From an uncultured Gammaproteobacteria bacterium (GTDB lineage: Bacteria; Pseudomonadota; Gammaproteobacteria; Enterobacterales; Psychrobiaceae): DNA of 64,000 nucleotides. The stretch's first letter is position 1; each line of letters starts with the position of its first letter. A model generated the notes under the pieces. It saw only the letters and a program-made list of their open reading frames with translations, searched no databases and was not told where the DNA came from. The translations under genes and the position numbers were made by a program. Location of the stretch: NCBI GenBank assembly GCA_913060565.1, contig CAJXRU010000004.1:17192-81191 (forward strand), written 5' to 3'. Below, in pieces: positions 59,201 to 64,000 of the stretch.

Positions 59201-59827
59201 TACGCTAATCACGATACCCGTAGTCATGCCAACATCACCGTTAGCTGGCGTACCAGTCAGCGCACCCGTTGCCGTATCAAAACTTGCCCATGTTGGCTTA
59301 TTAGTAATCGTAAATGTCTTAGTATCACCGCTATCAACATCACTCACGGTCGGTGTAAAACTATAAGCAACACCTTGATTAACGCTAGTTGCTGGCGAGC
59401 CAGAGATCACTGGCGCATCGTTGGTATTAGTGACATTAATGGTAAAGGCGGCTAAATCATCGGTTGCGCCGCTGCTATCTTCAACCGTCATCACCATTGA
59501 TGGCGTTGTCCCTAAATCATCATTGGTCGGTGTACCTATTAGCGCACCAGTTGCTGCATTAAGGGTTAGCCAACTCGGTTTATTAGTCAGGCTAAAGGTG
59601 TGTGTATCCCCAACATCAATGTCGGTCAATGATGGCGTAAATGAATAATTCGCATCTTCGGCAATAGTCGCCGCTGGTGAACCTGAAATGACTGGTGCGT
59701 CATTCACGTTGGTGACACTTAAACTAAACGCCGTTAATGATGCTGTCTCTCCGGCATTATCGGTAACACTAATAACAATATTGGATGTTGTTCCTACATC
59801 GCCATTGGCTGGTGTACCCGATAGCAC
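50132..59827 (-). CDS. Giant surface protein, central Ig/cadherin repeat segment
   Basis: This is a 3,231-aa open segment whose first residues (LSGTPANGDVG) are mid-repeat, so the start is not a true initiation site. It consists of roughly 93-residue putative-Ig (He_PIG-type) units with the pattern NVNDAP.ISGTP...YSFTP...DIDxGD...FSI.NKPSWASF...TGxLSGTP.N.DVG. Two divergent copies of a 1.8-kb mixed module containing cadherin-like domains are inserted among them. The last 45 or so residues after HVE are out of frame, showing the second break. These repeats form extended rods and commonly bind calcium at DxD/DxND positions. Confidence 0.85.
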   Translation of the reverse strand: MLSGTPANGDVGTTSNIVISVTDNAGETASLTAFSLSVTNVNDAPVISGSPAATIAEDANYSFTPSLTDIDVGDTHTFSLTNKPSWLTLNAATGALIGTPTNDDLGTTPSMVMTVEDSSGATDDLAAFTINVTNTNDAPVISGSPATSVNQGVAYSFTPTVSDVDSGDTKTFTITNKPTWASFDTATGALTGTPANGDVGMTTGIVISVKDAANVSDDLAAFNITVNNVNDAPVISGTPATTVAQDAAYSFTSVVTDADSGDSKAFSITNKPSWASFDNTTGTLAGTPSNSDVGSYANIIITVTDGANASDALSAFSIEVTNVNDAPTISGTPATTVAEDAAYSFTPTANDIDSGDTKTFSIINKPTWAAFSTTTGALTGTPDNSHVGTTSNIVISVEDAAGATASLTTFNIEVTNTNDSPVISGSPTTSVNQGAAYSFVPGLSDDDALDSHTFSITNKPSWASFDSSNGALTGTPSNSDVGAYANIVISVTDSQSASSSLTAFTIAVADVNDAPSIGGTPATSVLENQIYNFIPTADDIDVGDTLTFSITGAPSWASFNTSTGQLTGTPVNANVGTDSNIVISVTDGNSPAVSLASFNIEVVNVNQAPVLANASFSIDENSANNTNVGTALNAVDPDVGSSFTYSILNGNTGNAFKIDNGGQIAVNDSAQLNFEAKASFALTVEVSDGALTDTAVITIAINDVVEVTSFTIADIVSTDVAEDRVFTSPVASISGTPIGSVSYAISGDDSGLFNVDSATGQLNLAAKDFENPTDNDTNNTYDVTLTATDDDNNQATESITVTVTNTNVAPVLNGAALVDQNQTEGFSSYTLDFTVEDADQDKLTISAISSDSNIATATVTPSSELTFAQYDGTTYQVTLTGVTNKFGSIDVTVIVVDQHGLTASKRFNIVIPAVLDFPTLSANSIVLSEDSPGYELTLTDFDFLGNPSVDVEISYSQANILQPIATSTVTVGNDKLLTLLPVANANGDFTANITVDADGTRESQGVSISVTPVNDAPTISGTPALATELVAYSWTPIFDDIDNDNNTLIFSASNLPGWASINTATGEISGTPTVHDDGVTSNIVVSVTDGSLSASTTVSITVNNVNQAPDFTNTSFSVAEKTADNTLVATHTATDIDSGSLTYVIVSGNTDNAFAVNNSGEIRVNAIAALNYEQTASFDLEISATDGDGLSDNAIVTINLIDVNEAPTISGTPSTSALEDSVYSFTPTSSDVDAGDTLVFSISGLPSWANFDSSNGHLTGIPSNSDLGTQSNIVITVTDADGLNVSLASFDIVVANTNDAPVISGSPNTSVSEDSAYSFTPAATDADVGDTKTFSITNEPVWTSFDTTTGELSGTPNNSHVGTTVGIVITVTDALGASDSLTAFDLTVNNVNDAPTISGAPTASIAQDESYLFTPSVIDIDVGDTQSFSVTNKPSWASFNTATGELTGTPDNGDVNTYANITITVQDNANATASLATFSIEVTNVNDAPTISGTPAISVAQDTTYSFAPSVIDIDVGDSKTFSVANLPAWASFNSAAGLLSGTPTNDDVGSYNNIVITVSDAANATAQLAPFSIDVINENDAPVLSGAPTLTVAQDALYSFMPTLTDIDTGDSATFSISNKPSWATFNTTSGELTGTPTNSDVGSVDSIVITVVDGAGASDSLAAFNIAVTNVNDAPTISGTPVTSATQGASYSFTPNANDIDIGDNLSFSATNLPTWLSIDSATGELSGTPTNSDVGVSQSIVITVADDAGATASLGGFTITVANVNDAPVLSGTPATSVNQDATYSFTPSVADIDVGDSHTFSIVNKPSWATFDTANGAITGTPANNHVGLTSSIVISVEDSAGARNSLAAFDIDVININDAPSLAGAPTTTIAQDVAYHFAALVTDIDLDDTHMYSISNEPSWASFDVNSGVLSGTPGNDDVGTYSNIVISVKDAANAQASLAAFAITVTNVNDAPVISGTPSLTVTQDSSYSFTPSVSDVDVDVGDSAVFSIVNAPSWASFDTATGQLSGMPANNHVGVTNAIVITVTDGAGASDSLAAFNLTVENVNDAPQISGDPTTTIAQNANYSFTPVVTDEDVGDSKSFSVSNAPTWTSFSSVTGVLSGTPSNDDLGTTTGVVITVTDGGGASASLPAFNITVTNVNDAPTITGTPASTVLEGNVYSFIPTANDIDAGDSLTFTINNKPSWASFNTSNGQLSGSPTNSDVGSTNTIVISVSDNANATASLAAFNLEVVNVNQAPAVANTSFSIAENSANDTNVGTPLIVVDPDAGSSFSYSISSGNLNNAFKINGSGQLSVMTSSALDFETKANYALTITVTDNGGLSDTASVVVNISDVIEVVNFTIGGVESSSVNENSEFESPVATLSQAPIGHVSYSISGDDAPLFNVDAATGRLTLPAKDFELPQDNNKDNTYLVDLTALDDDGNTDTKSVVISVQNVNVAPSLSSSELVDMQQTEDFGHVDLGFMVTDADEDDVTLSVINSDVSLVTATVDPSTVQSFGDYDGANFNLALDSVANQFGSANIQLVATDMYGVNDVMSFNVAIPAVLDFPSISNNNISLNEDFGEYEITLTGLDFSGESSLTISMSYGTADVVEAFTPVVVNAPNTTQVIKLTAKADANGSTVGTITVTAGASSLSKDINITVNAVNDAPTISGTPNAVDEGSAFSWTPTFDDIDDDNATLTFAGSNLPAWASLDATTGTISGTPSIYDGGITNDVVITVSDGELTASASFTIVVNDINQAPSVMGDNFAISELTSNGALVGHVMGDDIDGDSLTYSIVSGNTNSAFIIDGSGMLKVNDASAIDYETVNAYVLDVQVSDPDALTASALVYVDITNINETPSISGSPANSVNQEESYNFTPISSDPDIGDELSFSIDNKPSWLDFDSDTGQLSGVASNDDVGVTNSIIITVTDSSGAQRALPSFSLTVVNVNDAPQISGNLAAVVNEDANFEFVPTAVDIDDGDLLSFSVTNKPSWANFDTNNGRLFGTPTQADIGITYNVVISVTDNDGVQDSLAPVDMIVLNVNDAPTIAGAPSASVLQDAAYNFVPTATDEDIGDNLVFSIINKPSWAAFDVATGSLSGTPSNSDVGTNNGIIIRVTDAGGLVAELNSFNLAVTNVNDTPTISGAAANSVNQGVAYSFTPSVTDIDVGDSHVFSISNMPVWASFNTATGQLTGTPANEHVECIAILSLPLKIAVSYRQALRHLPLLWWMLMTRQHLRVQALALPKI
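51300..53122 (-). repeat. Composite cadherin/Ig module, copy 2
   Basis: It parallels copy 1: NVNQAPAVANTSFSIAENSA, SYSISGDDAPLFNVDAATGRL, VAPSLSSSELVDMQQTEDF and FNVAIPAVLDFPSISNNNI appear in the same order and spacing. Protein similarity is moderate, so the duplication is old. Confidence 0.75.
56200..58022 (-). repeat. Composite cadherin/Ig module, copy 1
   Basis: A mixed module of about 600 residues opens with NVNQAPVLANASFSIDENSA. It contains the SYAISGDDSGLFNVDSATGQL, VAPVLNGAALVDQNQTEGF and FNIVIPAVLDFPTLSANSI segments, and ends before NEAPTISGTPSTS. Copy 2 at 51300-53122 has the same domain order. Confidence 0.75.
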
Positions 59828-62800
59828 ACCAGTTGCAGTATCAAAACTAGCCCATGTTGGTTGACAATAGCGACAGAATAACCGTCACCATTATCGATAT
59901 CATCAATCGTTGGCGCAAAACTATAGGCTTGCCCTTGCGCTATTGTCGTAGCTGGTGCACCTGTGATTGTTGGCGCATCATTGGTATTAACAACTTCGAT
60001 GCTAAACGGAAGCAAAACAGATGACAAACCACCGTCATCGGCCACCGAAATACTAATAGCAGCATAAGTAGCAACGTGATCATTTGTTGGCACACCTGAT
60101 AATTTCCCCGTCGCATTATCAAAGCTCGCCCACACAGGTTTATTAGTGATGCTAAAAGTGTGATTATCATTTGGATCAATATCGGCTACATTTGGCGTGA
60201 ATTGATAAGTCGCATCTTCATTGACCGTCGACGACGGATTACCACTAATGGTTGGCGCATCATTAACATTAGCCACAGTAATGTTAAAGGCAGTTAACGA
60301 ATCGCTACCGCCAGCCCCATCATTAACACTAATGACAATATTAGAAGCCGTGCCCAAATGACTCGGCCCGGGTGTACCACTTAGCGTACCATCACTGGTA
60401 TCAAAGCTCGCCCAACTAGGCTTATTTATAATAGAAAACGTGTGACTATCACTCGCGTCACTGTCTGTTAGCGTCGGCGTAAAACTGTACGCAATTAACT
60501 CATTAACAGATATTGCCGGTGAGCCCGACAAAACAGGCGCGTCATTGACATTAATAACGTCAATGGCAAATGGGCCAATGGCGTCTGTTGCCCCAGCGGC
60601 ATCGGCAACTGTGATAGTAATATTTGGGTAACTTGCCACATGGCTATTGTCAGGCGTACCAGAAAGCTGTCCTGATACTGTGCTAAAACTCGCCCAAATT
60701 GGCTTGTTCGTAATACTAAAGACTTTGGTATCGCCACTGTCGACATCAACCACAGCGGGTATAAACAAGTAAACGCTATCTTCATTAACACTCAAATCTG
60801 GCGTACCCGTTATCACTGGCGCGTCATTGGTGTTTACTACTTCAATCGAAAAAGCCGTCAAACTGCCGGTTGCCCCTTCACCATCAGTCACTGAAATAAT
60901 AATATTATTAGCGATACCAATATCACTGTTCGTAGGAGTTCCCGATAGTTGGCCTGTTACAGTATTAAAAGTAGCCCAATTCGGTTTACCAACAACCCCA
61001 AAGACTTTTGAATCACCGATATCGCTATCTGTCACACTTGGCACGAATAAATATGGACTATCTTCGAAAACACTCGTATCCGGCGCTCCTGAAATTTTCG
61101 GTGCATTATTAACATTAACAACATCGAAAGTAATAGTATTTGCAGATTGCGAAGAGGCGTCACCATTGTTAACGGTAAAACTAAACGCTGCATAACCATC
61201 ACCTGAAGCATCTAAATCGGGCGCATATACTAAGTTAGCTATATCGGCTTCATCAATAACTTGGTTAACAGACACATCAGTGCCATTGAGTTTAAAGCTG
61301 CCTAATGCCGGCAGAGCCGTGAGCGTTATTGATTGCAGACTATTTGTTTCAAGTAAATCATTAAAGCCAAAATCACTAGATTGCAACGTTACACTGCTAT
61401 TTTCATTAAGGGTCAAGGTTTTATCTGCGGCAGTGGGATAATGATCGGCAAAGGCCAATGCTAAATAACCACTAGGGATATTTGTGACGCTAAACTCGCG
61501 AGTAAATGAATAACCAAGCTCGACAGACCCTGTATTAAAATTTCCGTTAGCATCCCATAATAATACTCTGCGGCGTCCATTTCGGTTTGGGGTATTGGTA
61601 AAATTCAAATGAACAGTACCAGTAAAATTAGTATTGACGACCTTCCACTCTCGAATAACCCGCTTATAATACTTAGTAGTGTCTAAATCGCCTGTTTTAT
61701 TTCCAGAACGACCCGCACCGTCCGAGCCAAACACCAGAAAAGAGTTGTTAGAGATAGTGTCTTGATGGTCAGCGTTTGTAGAACTAAAATCATCATCCGT
61801 CGAAATGATAAGTGAACGGCTTGAGCCAATATCTTGAGATTTAGAGATCCGCTGATCTAACCCAGATGCGTTATCTTTCCCTATGCCGGTAATATGATTC
61901 CAATATGACTGATCATCCCACAATACGTCATCATTAGAGCTGACGTAGGACCCAAATGTACTATCAAGAGTAATGCCATGTTTGAGGGCTAAATAAGAAT
62001 CAATCCTCTTCTTTTGAGCTGTTGTCAATGCCTCGTCAATAAACATAACTTCAAGAATGTTACCCTCAAACATCCGAGCTTGACTCACAAAATTATTATT
62101 CTTAGATTGCCGTCCAATAGACACCGGACCTTTAGACGAACCACCATAAACATTTGATGTATTTACTTCGCCAGTTGAAAACTGGCTTAAGGACACGCTA
62201 CCAGTAGCAACCTCAATGGCGTTGAGTGACAGGCTTATACTATCGTTAAAAATAACGCTCGATGACATTAATGTTGGAGTGCTTTCATTTATAAGACTAT
62301 CAAGTTCTTTATTAAGCAGCCGCCCACCTTTATTTGTACTGACATAAGTTTTAAAATGACTCCGTTCAGCTGCTAGACCAGCACCGTTACCGGCTACATT
62401 ACCAAAGTCGAATATCGATCGTGTTGATCCGGAACTGCTCTTTGCGATCGCTACCGCATAAATCGAATAGCCATTATTCGTTGAATACAAACGATTACTG
62501 CCAAGATGTAGGCCCATCGAGTATTTTTGATTTGTCGTTTCACTGCCAAATGTACCATCAAAGTTAATGGCCTTATGAAAATTACCGGTATTTTTTTTAA
62601 ACTTAGGTTGCCTGGTAGACGCAACACCACCGTGAAAGCTATTCTCTTTCGCATGATTGTTATGACCTGAGCTATCTAACCAATGATAAACTTGATTATC
62701 ATTAGCTGGCGCTGTAACACCATCAAATTTATAAACGCCGCTTTCTGAGTTTAGCCACATCTTAAGGTTCGATTCACAGCTCTCAATTGCAAGTCGTAAT

Positions 62801-63414
62801 GCAGCGTTATTGTGAAATGATAACGGTGTAATGCGCACCGCAGTCCAATCTGCATCACGATTATCCGTTACGTGAGAAACTATTGAGTGTTGATCATCGT
62901 TTCCTTCAAAAGAACCTAAGTCAACCCATGTTGCACTTTGCGCCCAGGTTGTATTGCTCACCACATTTGCAGCATCATTAGCAACAAAACTACCTGTAAA
63001 TGCTGTTTTTGTTGCTTCAATTTTGTACGAAGTTACCCAGCTATCACTGTCACTACGTCCCTTGGTTTTTATGCCTGAAATACGCTTTGGCCCGTCAAAT
63101 ACGAACCCATACCAACCAGCCGTATCACTACCTTCTCGTATCCATGCGCGGCTAGAATCTAACCAGCCGCTTGCATTATCATTGGTAAAGTCCCCGCCAG
63201 CCACAGACGTCATAAAACTATTGCCATAATCTGTATTGGCAGACAATTGTGTACACTGTGCTGATGTTGAATAAATATCGTGACTAGAATTTGCACTGGC
63301 TTGTGCACTAAACAAACTAAACGGAGAAATGATTGCAACGCACAATGCGCTCACAAGAAAACGATTTGATTGGCGGTGAATTGAATAATTCGGCGACTTC
63401 AACACACTAAACAT
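59794..63414 (-). CDS. Giant surface protein, N-terminal segment (signal peptide, discoidin-like and LamG-like domains, first Ig repeats)
   Basis: This is the 1,206-aa open segment before the first break. Residues about 1-40 form an extended signal peptide (FLVSALCVAIISPFSLFSAQASA). A discoidin/F5-8-type-C-like domain follows (about 45-215; WLDSSRAWIREGSDTAGWYGF, ADWTAVRITPLSFHNNAALRLAIESCE in part). A LamG/concanavalin-like domain (about 216-480) ends with the familiar IDSYLALKHGITLD. The next region (about 480-660) contains WNHITGIGKDNASGLDQRIS, and four whole putative-Ig repeats plus the start of a fifth complete the segment. After about 59860 the frame yields out-of-register residues (HGLVLILQLV...) and soon stops. 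Such N-terminal domains usually bind carbohydrate. Confidence 0.85.
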   Translation of the reverse strand: MFSVLKSPNYSIHRQSNRFLVSALCVAIISPFSLFSAQASANSSHDIYSTSAQCTQLSANTDYGNSFMTSVAGGDFTNDNASGWLDSSRAWIREGSDTAGWYGFVFDGPKRISGIKTKGRSDSDSWVTSYKIEATKTAFTGSFVANDAANVVSNTTWAQSATWVDLGSFEGNDDQHSIVSHVTDNRDADWTAVRITPLSFHNNAALRLAIESCESNLKMWLNSESGVYKFDGVTAPANDNQVYHWLDSSGHNNHAKENSFHGGVASTRQPKFKKNTGNFHKAINFDGTFGSETTNQKYSMGLHLGSNRLYSTNNGYSIYAVAIAKSSSGSTRSIFDFGNVAGNGAGLAAERSHFKTYVSTNKGGRLLNKELDSLINESTPTLMSSSVIFNDSISLSLNAIEVATGSVSLSQFSTGEVNTSNVYGGSSKGPVSIGRQSKNNNFVSQARMFEGNILEVMFIDEALTTAQKKRIDSYLALKHGITLDSTFGSYVSSNDDVLWDDQSYWNHITGIGKDNASGLDQRISKSQDIGSSRSLIISTDDDFSSTNADHQDTISNNSFLVFGSDGAGRSGNKTGDLDTTKYYKRVIREWKVVNTNFTGTVHLNFTNTPNRNGRRRVLLWDANGNFNTGSVELGYSFTREFSVTNIPSGYLALAFADHYPTAADKTLTLNENSSVTLQSSDFGFNDLLETNSLQSITLTALPALGSFKLNGTDVSVNQVIDEADIANLVYAPDLDASGDGYAAFSFTVNNGDASSQSANTITFDVVNVNNAPKISGAPDTSVFEDSPYLFVPSVTDSDIGDSKVFGVVGKPNWATFNTVTGQLSGTPTNSDIGIANNIIISVTDGEGATGSLTAFSIEVVNTNDAPVITGTPDLSVNEDSVYLFIPAVVDVDSGDTKVFSITNKPIWASFSTVSGQLSGTPDNSHVASYPNITITVADAAGATDAIGPFAIDVINVNDAPVLSGSPAISVNELIAYSFTPTLTDSDASDSHTFSIINKPSWASFDTSDGTLSGTPGPSHLGTASNIVISVNDGAGGSDSLTAFNITVANVNDAPTISGNPSSTVNEDATYQFTPNVADIDPNDNHTFSITNKPVWASFDNATGKLSGVPTNDHVATYAAISISVADDGGLSSVLLPFSIEVVNTNDAPTITGAPATTIAQGQAYSFAPTIDDIDNGDGYSVAIVNQHGLVLILQLVCYRVHQPMAM

Positions 63415-63688
63415 CGACTACATCCTTGATTTAAAATTGATAAACTATCCCTAGGCTCTCCTCGCATACTAATGCTAAATAATCATTAAGTACACTTTTT
63501 AAACGATAAATACTCATTATAATGAATATTATCACCACGTAATTGCAAAAATTAAATACTTTAGTGCTAATTTAATACTACTAACCCGATTTGTATAACA
63601 GCGCTTTCTACGTCATTAACTCAACAAGGCAGAAGAAGGTTTTACCAATTTCGATATTTAAATGTTCTTTTGTTTTTATGAAGGATTA
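63415..63688. promoter_or_regulatory. AT-rich region upstream of the giant gene
   Basis: There are 274 bp without a credible gene. On the minus strand a TATAAT-like hexamer (about 63519-63524) could be the -10 of the giant gene. The long untranslated stretch and AT-richness are typical of regulated surface-protein promoters, but no named site is recognised. Confidence 0.3.
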
Positions 63689-63840
63689 ATACCAATTCCG
63701 TTAAGTATGTGGTCTTTTTGTGCGCAGAAAAATAAATTAGTACTAGCCGTTCGATTGACTAATAGCTTGCTATTGCAAGCAACGAAGCAATAGTTGCCTT
63801 TGATCAGCATAAGTGGTCAGATAATTATCGGAATTGGTAT
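63689..63840. mobile_element. MITE-like element with 12-bp terminal inverted repeats
   Basis: ATACCAATTCCG (63689-63700) and CGGAATTGGTAT (63829-63840) are perfect inverted repeats bounding 152 bp. The interior has further inverted pairing (GCTTGC/GCAAGC near 63767-63782) and no transposase. The ends resemble small palindromic repeats common in Alteromonadales genomes; that resemblance is from memory and not checked here. Confidence 0.5.
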
Positions 63841-63841
63841 A

Positions 63842-63985
63842 ATGAATAAACAGCTAGAACTCATCACAAATGTCACTGAATCGGATCGACATGCCATAGT
63901 GATGCCCTACTCCTTTGATGTGAAGTCCGTCGAACAAGGTTCGATGCAACGAGCATCAAGGGCGATGTTTGTCTGTTGCACATAG
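63842..63985 (+). CDS. Short open frame beside the inverted-repeat element, doubtful
   Basis: A 47-aa frame (MNKQLELITNVTESDRHAIV..., ending AMFVCCT) starts two bases after the right inverted repeat. It has no ribosome-binding site of its own, no recognised domain, and lies at the window edge. It could be the remnant of a mobile-element gene or chance. I include it because the region has no other coding candidate. Confidence 0.2.
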   Translation: MNKQLELITNVTESDRHAIVMPYSFDVKSVEQGSMQRASRAMFVCCT

Positions 63986-64000
63986 TGCATCGCAACAAAC

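Larger units (their letters stand above)
46908..63414 (-). pseudogene. Giant repeat-rich surface protein/adhesin gene, interrupted by two apparent frameshifts
   Basis: Three overlapping leftward frames form one gene. The break at about 59857-59863 occurs inside a repeat: AACCAACATGG stands where AAC-xxA-CCA-ACA-TGG is needed, a 4-nt loss. The second break, at about 50272, reads GTGGAGTG where GTGGGAGTG would continue the frame, a 1-nt loss. Adding five bases makes 16,512 nt, exactly 5,504 codons (5,503 aa). Order: signal peptide; discoidin-like domain; LamG-like domain; about 28 putative-Ig repeats with cadherin-like modules; 63-aa helical repeats; thrombospondin-type-3 loops; choice-of-anchor-U-like domain; glycine-glycine plus hydrophobic C-terminus. 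The upstream AAGGATGTAGTCG supports the ATG at 63414. Both losses could be assembly errors, so the living gene may be intact. Role: probably calcium-stiffened surface adhesion. Confidence 0.75.

Noticed and set aside
47914..59648. Many plus-strand frames of 60-120 codons opposite the giant gene (for example 55653-56021, 51720-52061)
   Set aside because: They are antisense shadows of the repetitive Ig coding; they recur with the repeat period and share its composition, with no ribosome-binding sites.
46908..59827. Treating the three giant frames as three separate adhesin genes
   Set aside because: Neither inner frame starts at a real initiation site (both begin mid-repeat with no ribosome-binding site), the ends run out of register, and the implied lost bases restore one continuous frame.
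50132..61110. Possible CRISPR-like regular repeat array
   Set aside because: The periodicity of about 280 bp is of protein-coding Ig repeats with continuous reading frame; there are no short identical repeats with unique spacers.

Overview
The window reads as a chromosome segment of a marine gammaproteobacterium of the Alteromonadales, probably Colwelliaceae (Thalassotalea/Colwellia-like). The evidence is low-to-medium G+C, enterobacterial-style synteny in diverged form (ycgL/ycgN beside minCDE; rnd-fadD; tsaB-yoaA; ppsA divergent from ppsR followed by a DAHP synthase), a periplasmic nitrate reductase operon, a TonB-dependent receptor, and a giant Ig/cadherin-repeat surface protein. The genus is an inference, because no rRNA is present. 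I see no tRNA, rRNA, CRISPR array, prophage or intact insertion sequence.

Region 1 (1-12.4 kb) is a D-amino-acid or D-peptide scavenging locus. A leftward unit encodes a TonB-dependent receptor, an M14 zinc carboxypeptidase lipoprotein and an N-acyl-D-amino-acid deacylase-type lipoprotein cut by the window edge. A rightward unit encodes an NhaC-family transporter and a LysR regulator. A third unit encodes the DgcN/DgcA pair, the two-step N-acetyl-D-glutamate route from D-glutamate to L-glutamate metabolism. A CapA-family (poly-gamma-glutamate type) gene is convergent with it. A TATAAC-N5-GTTAT palindrome, with a LysR-type T-N11-A core, lies in the divergent promoter region, before dgcN, and also before the CapA-like gene. 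This suggests one regulon.

Region 2 (12.4-35.8 kb) is housekeeping: ycgN, an MltB-like protein lacking the catalytic glutamate, ycgL, minCDE, rnd, fadD, an alpha/beta hydrolase, an M50-like membrane protease, an unknown 123-aa protein, tsaB, a YoaA/DinG-type helicase, glnS, an OmpA protein, an aromatic aminotransferase, a CadC-like membrane regulator, ppsA, ppsR and aroG. Most units are separated by clear intrinsic terminators.

Region 3 (35.9-46.7 kb) holds a chemoreceptor, then napEFDABC with mobA as its last gene. The divergent moeA and moaB supply molybdenum cofactor. An FNR-like site lies between the two units. A NIF3-family gene follows.

Region 4 (46.8-63.4 kb) is one 16.5-kb leftward gene for a roughly 5,500-residue surface protein. 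Its order is signal peptide, discoidin-like and LamG-like domains, about 28 putative-Ig repeats mixed with cadherin-like modules, a helical 63-residue tandem repeat, thrombospondin-type-3 calcium loops, a choice-of-anchor-U-like domain and a C-terminal sorting helix. As written it is broken by a 4-nt and a 1-nt deletion. Restoring both gives an exact multiple of three. The window ends in a short inverted-repeat (MITE-like) element.
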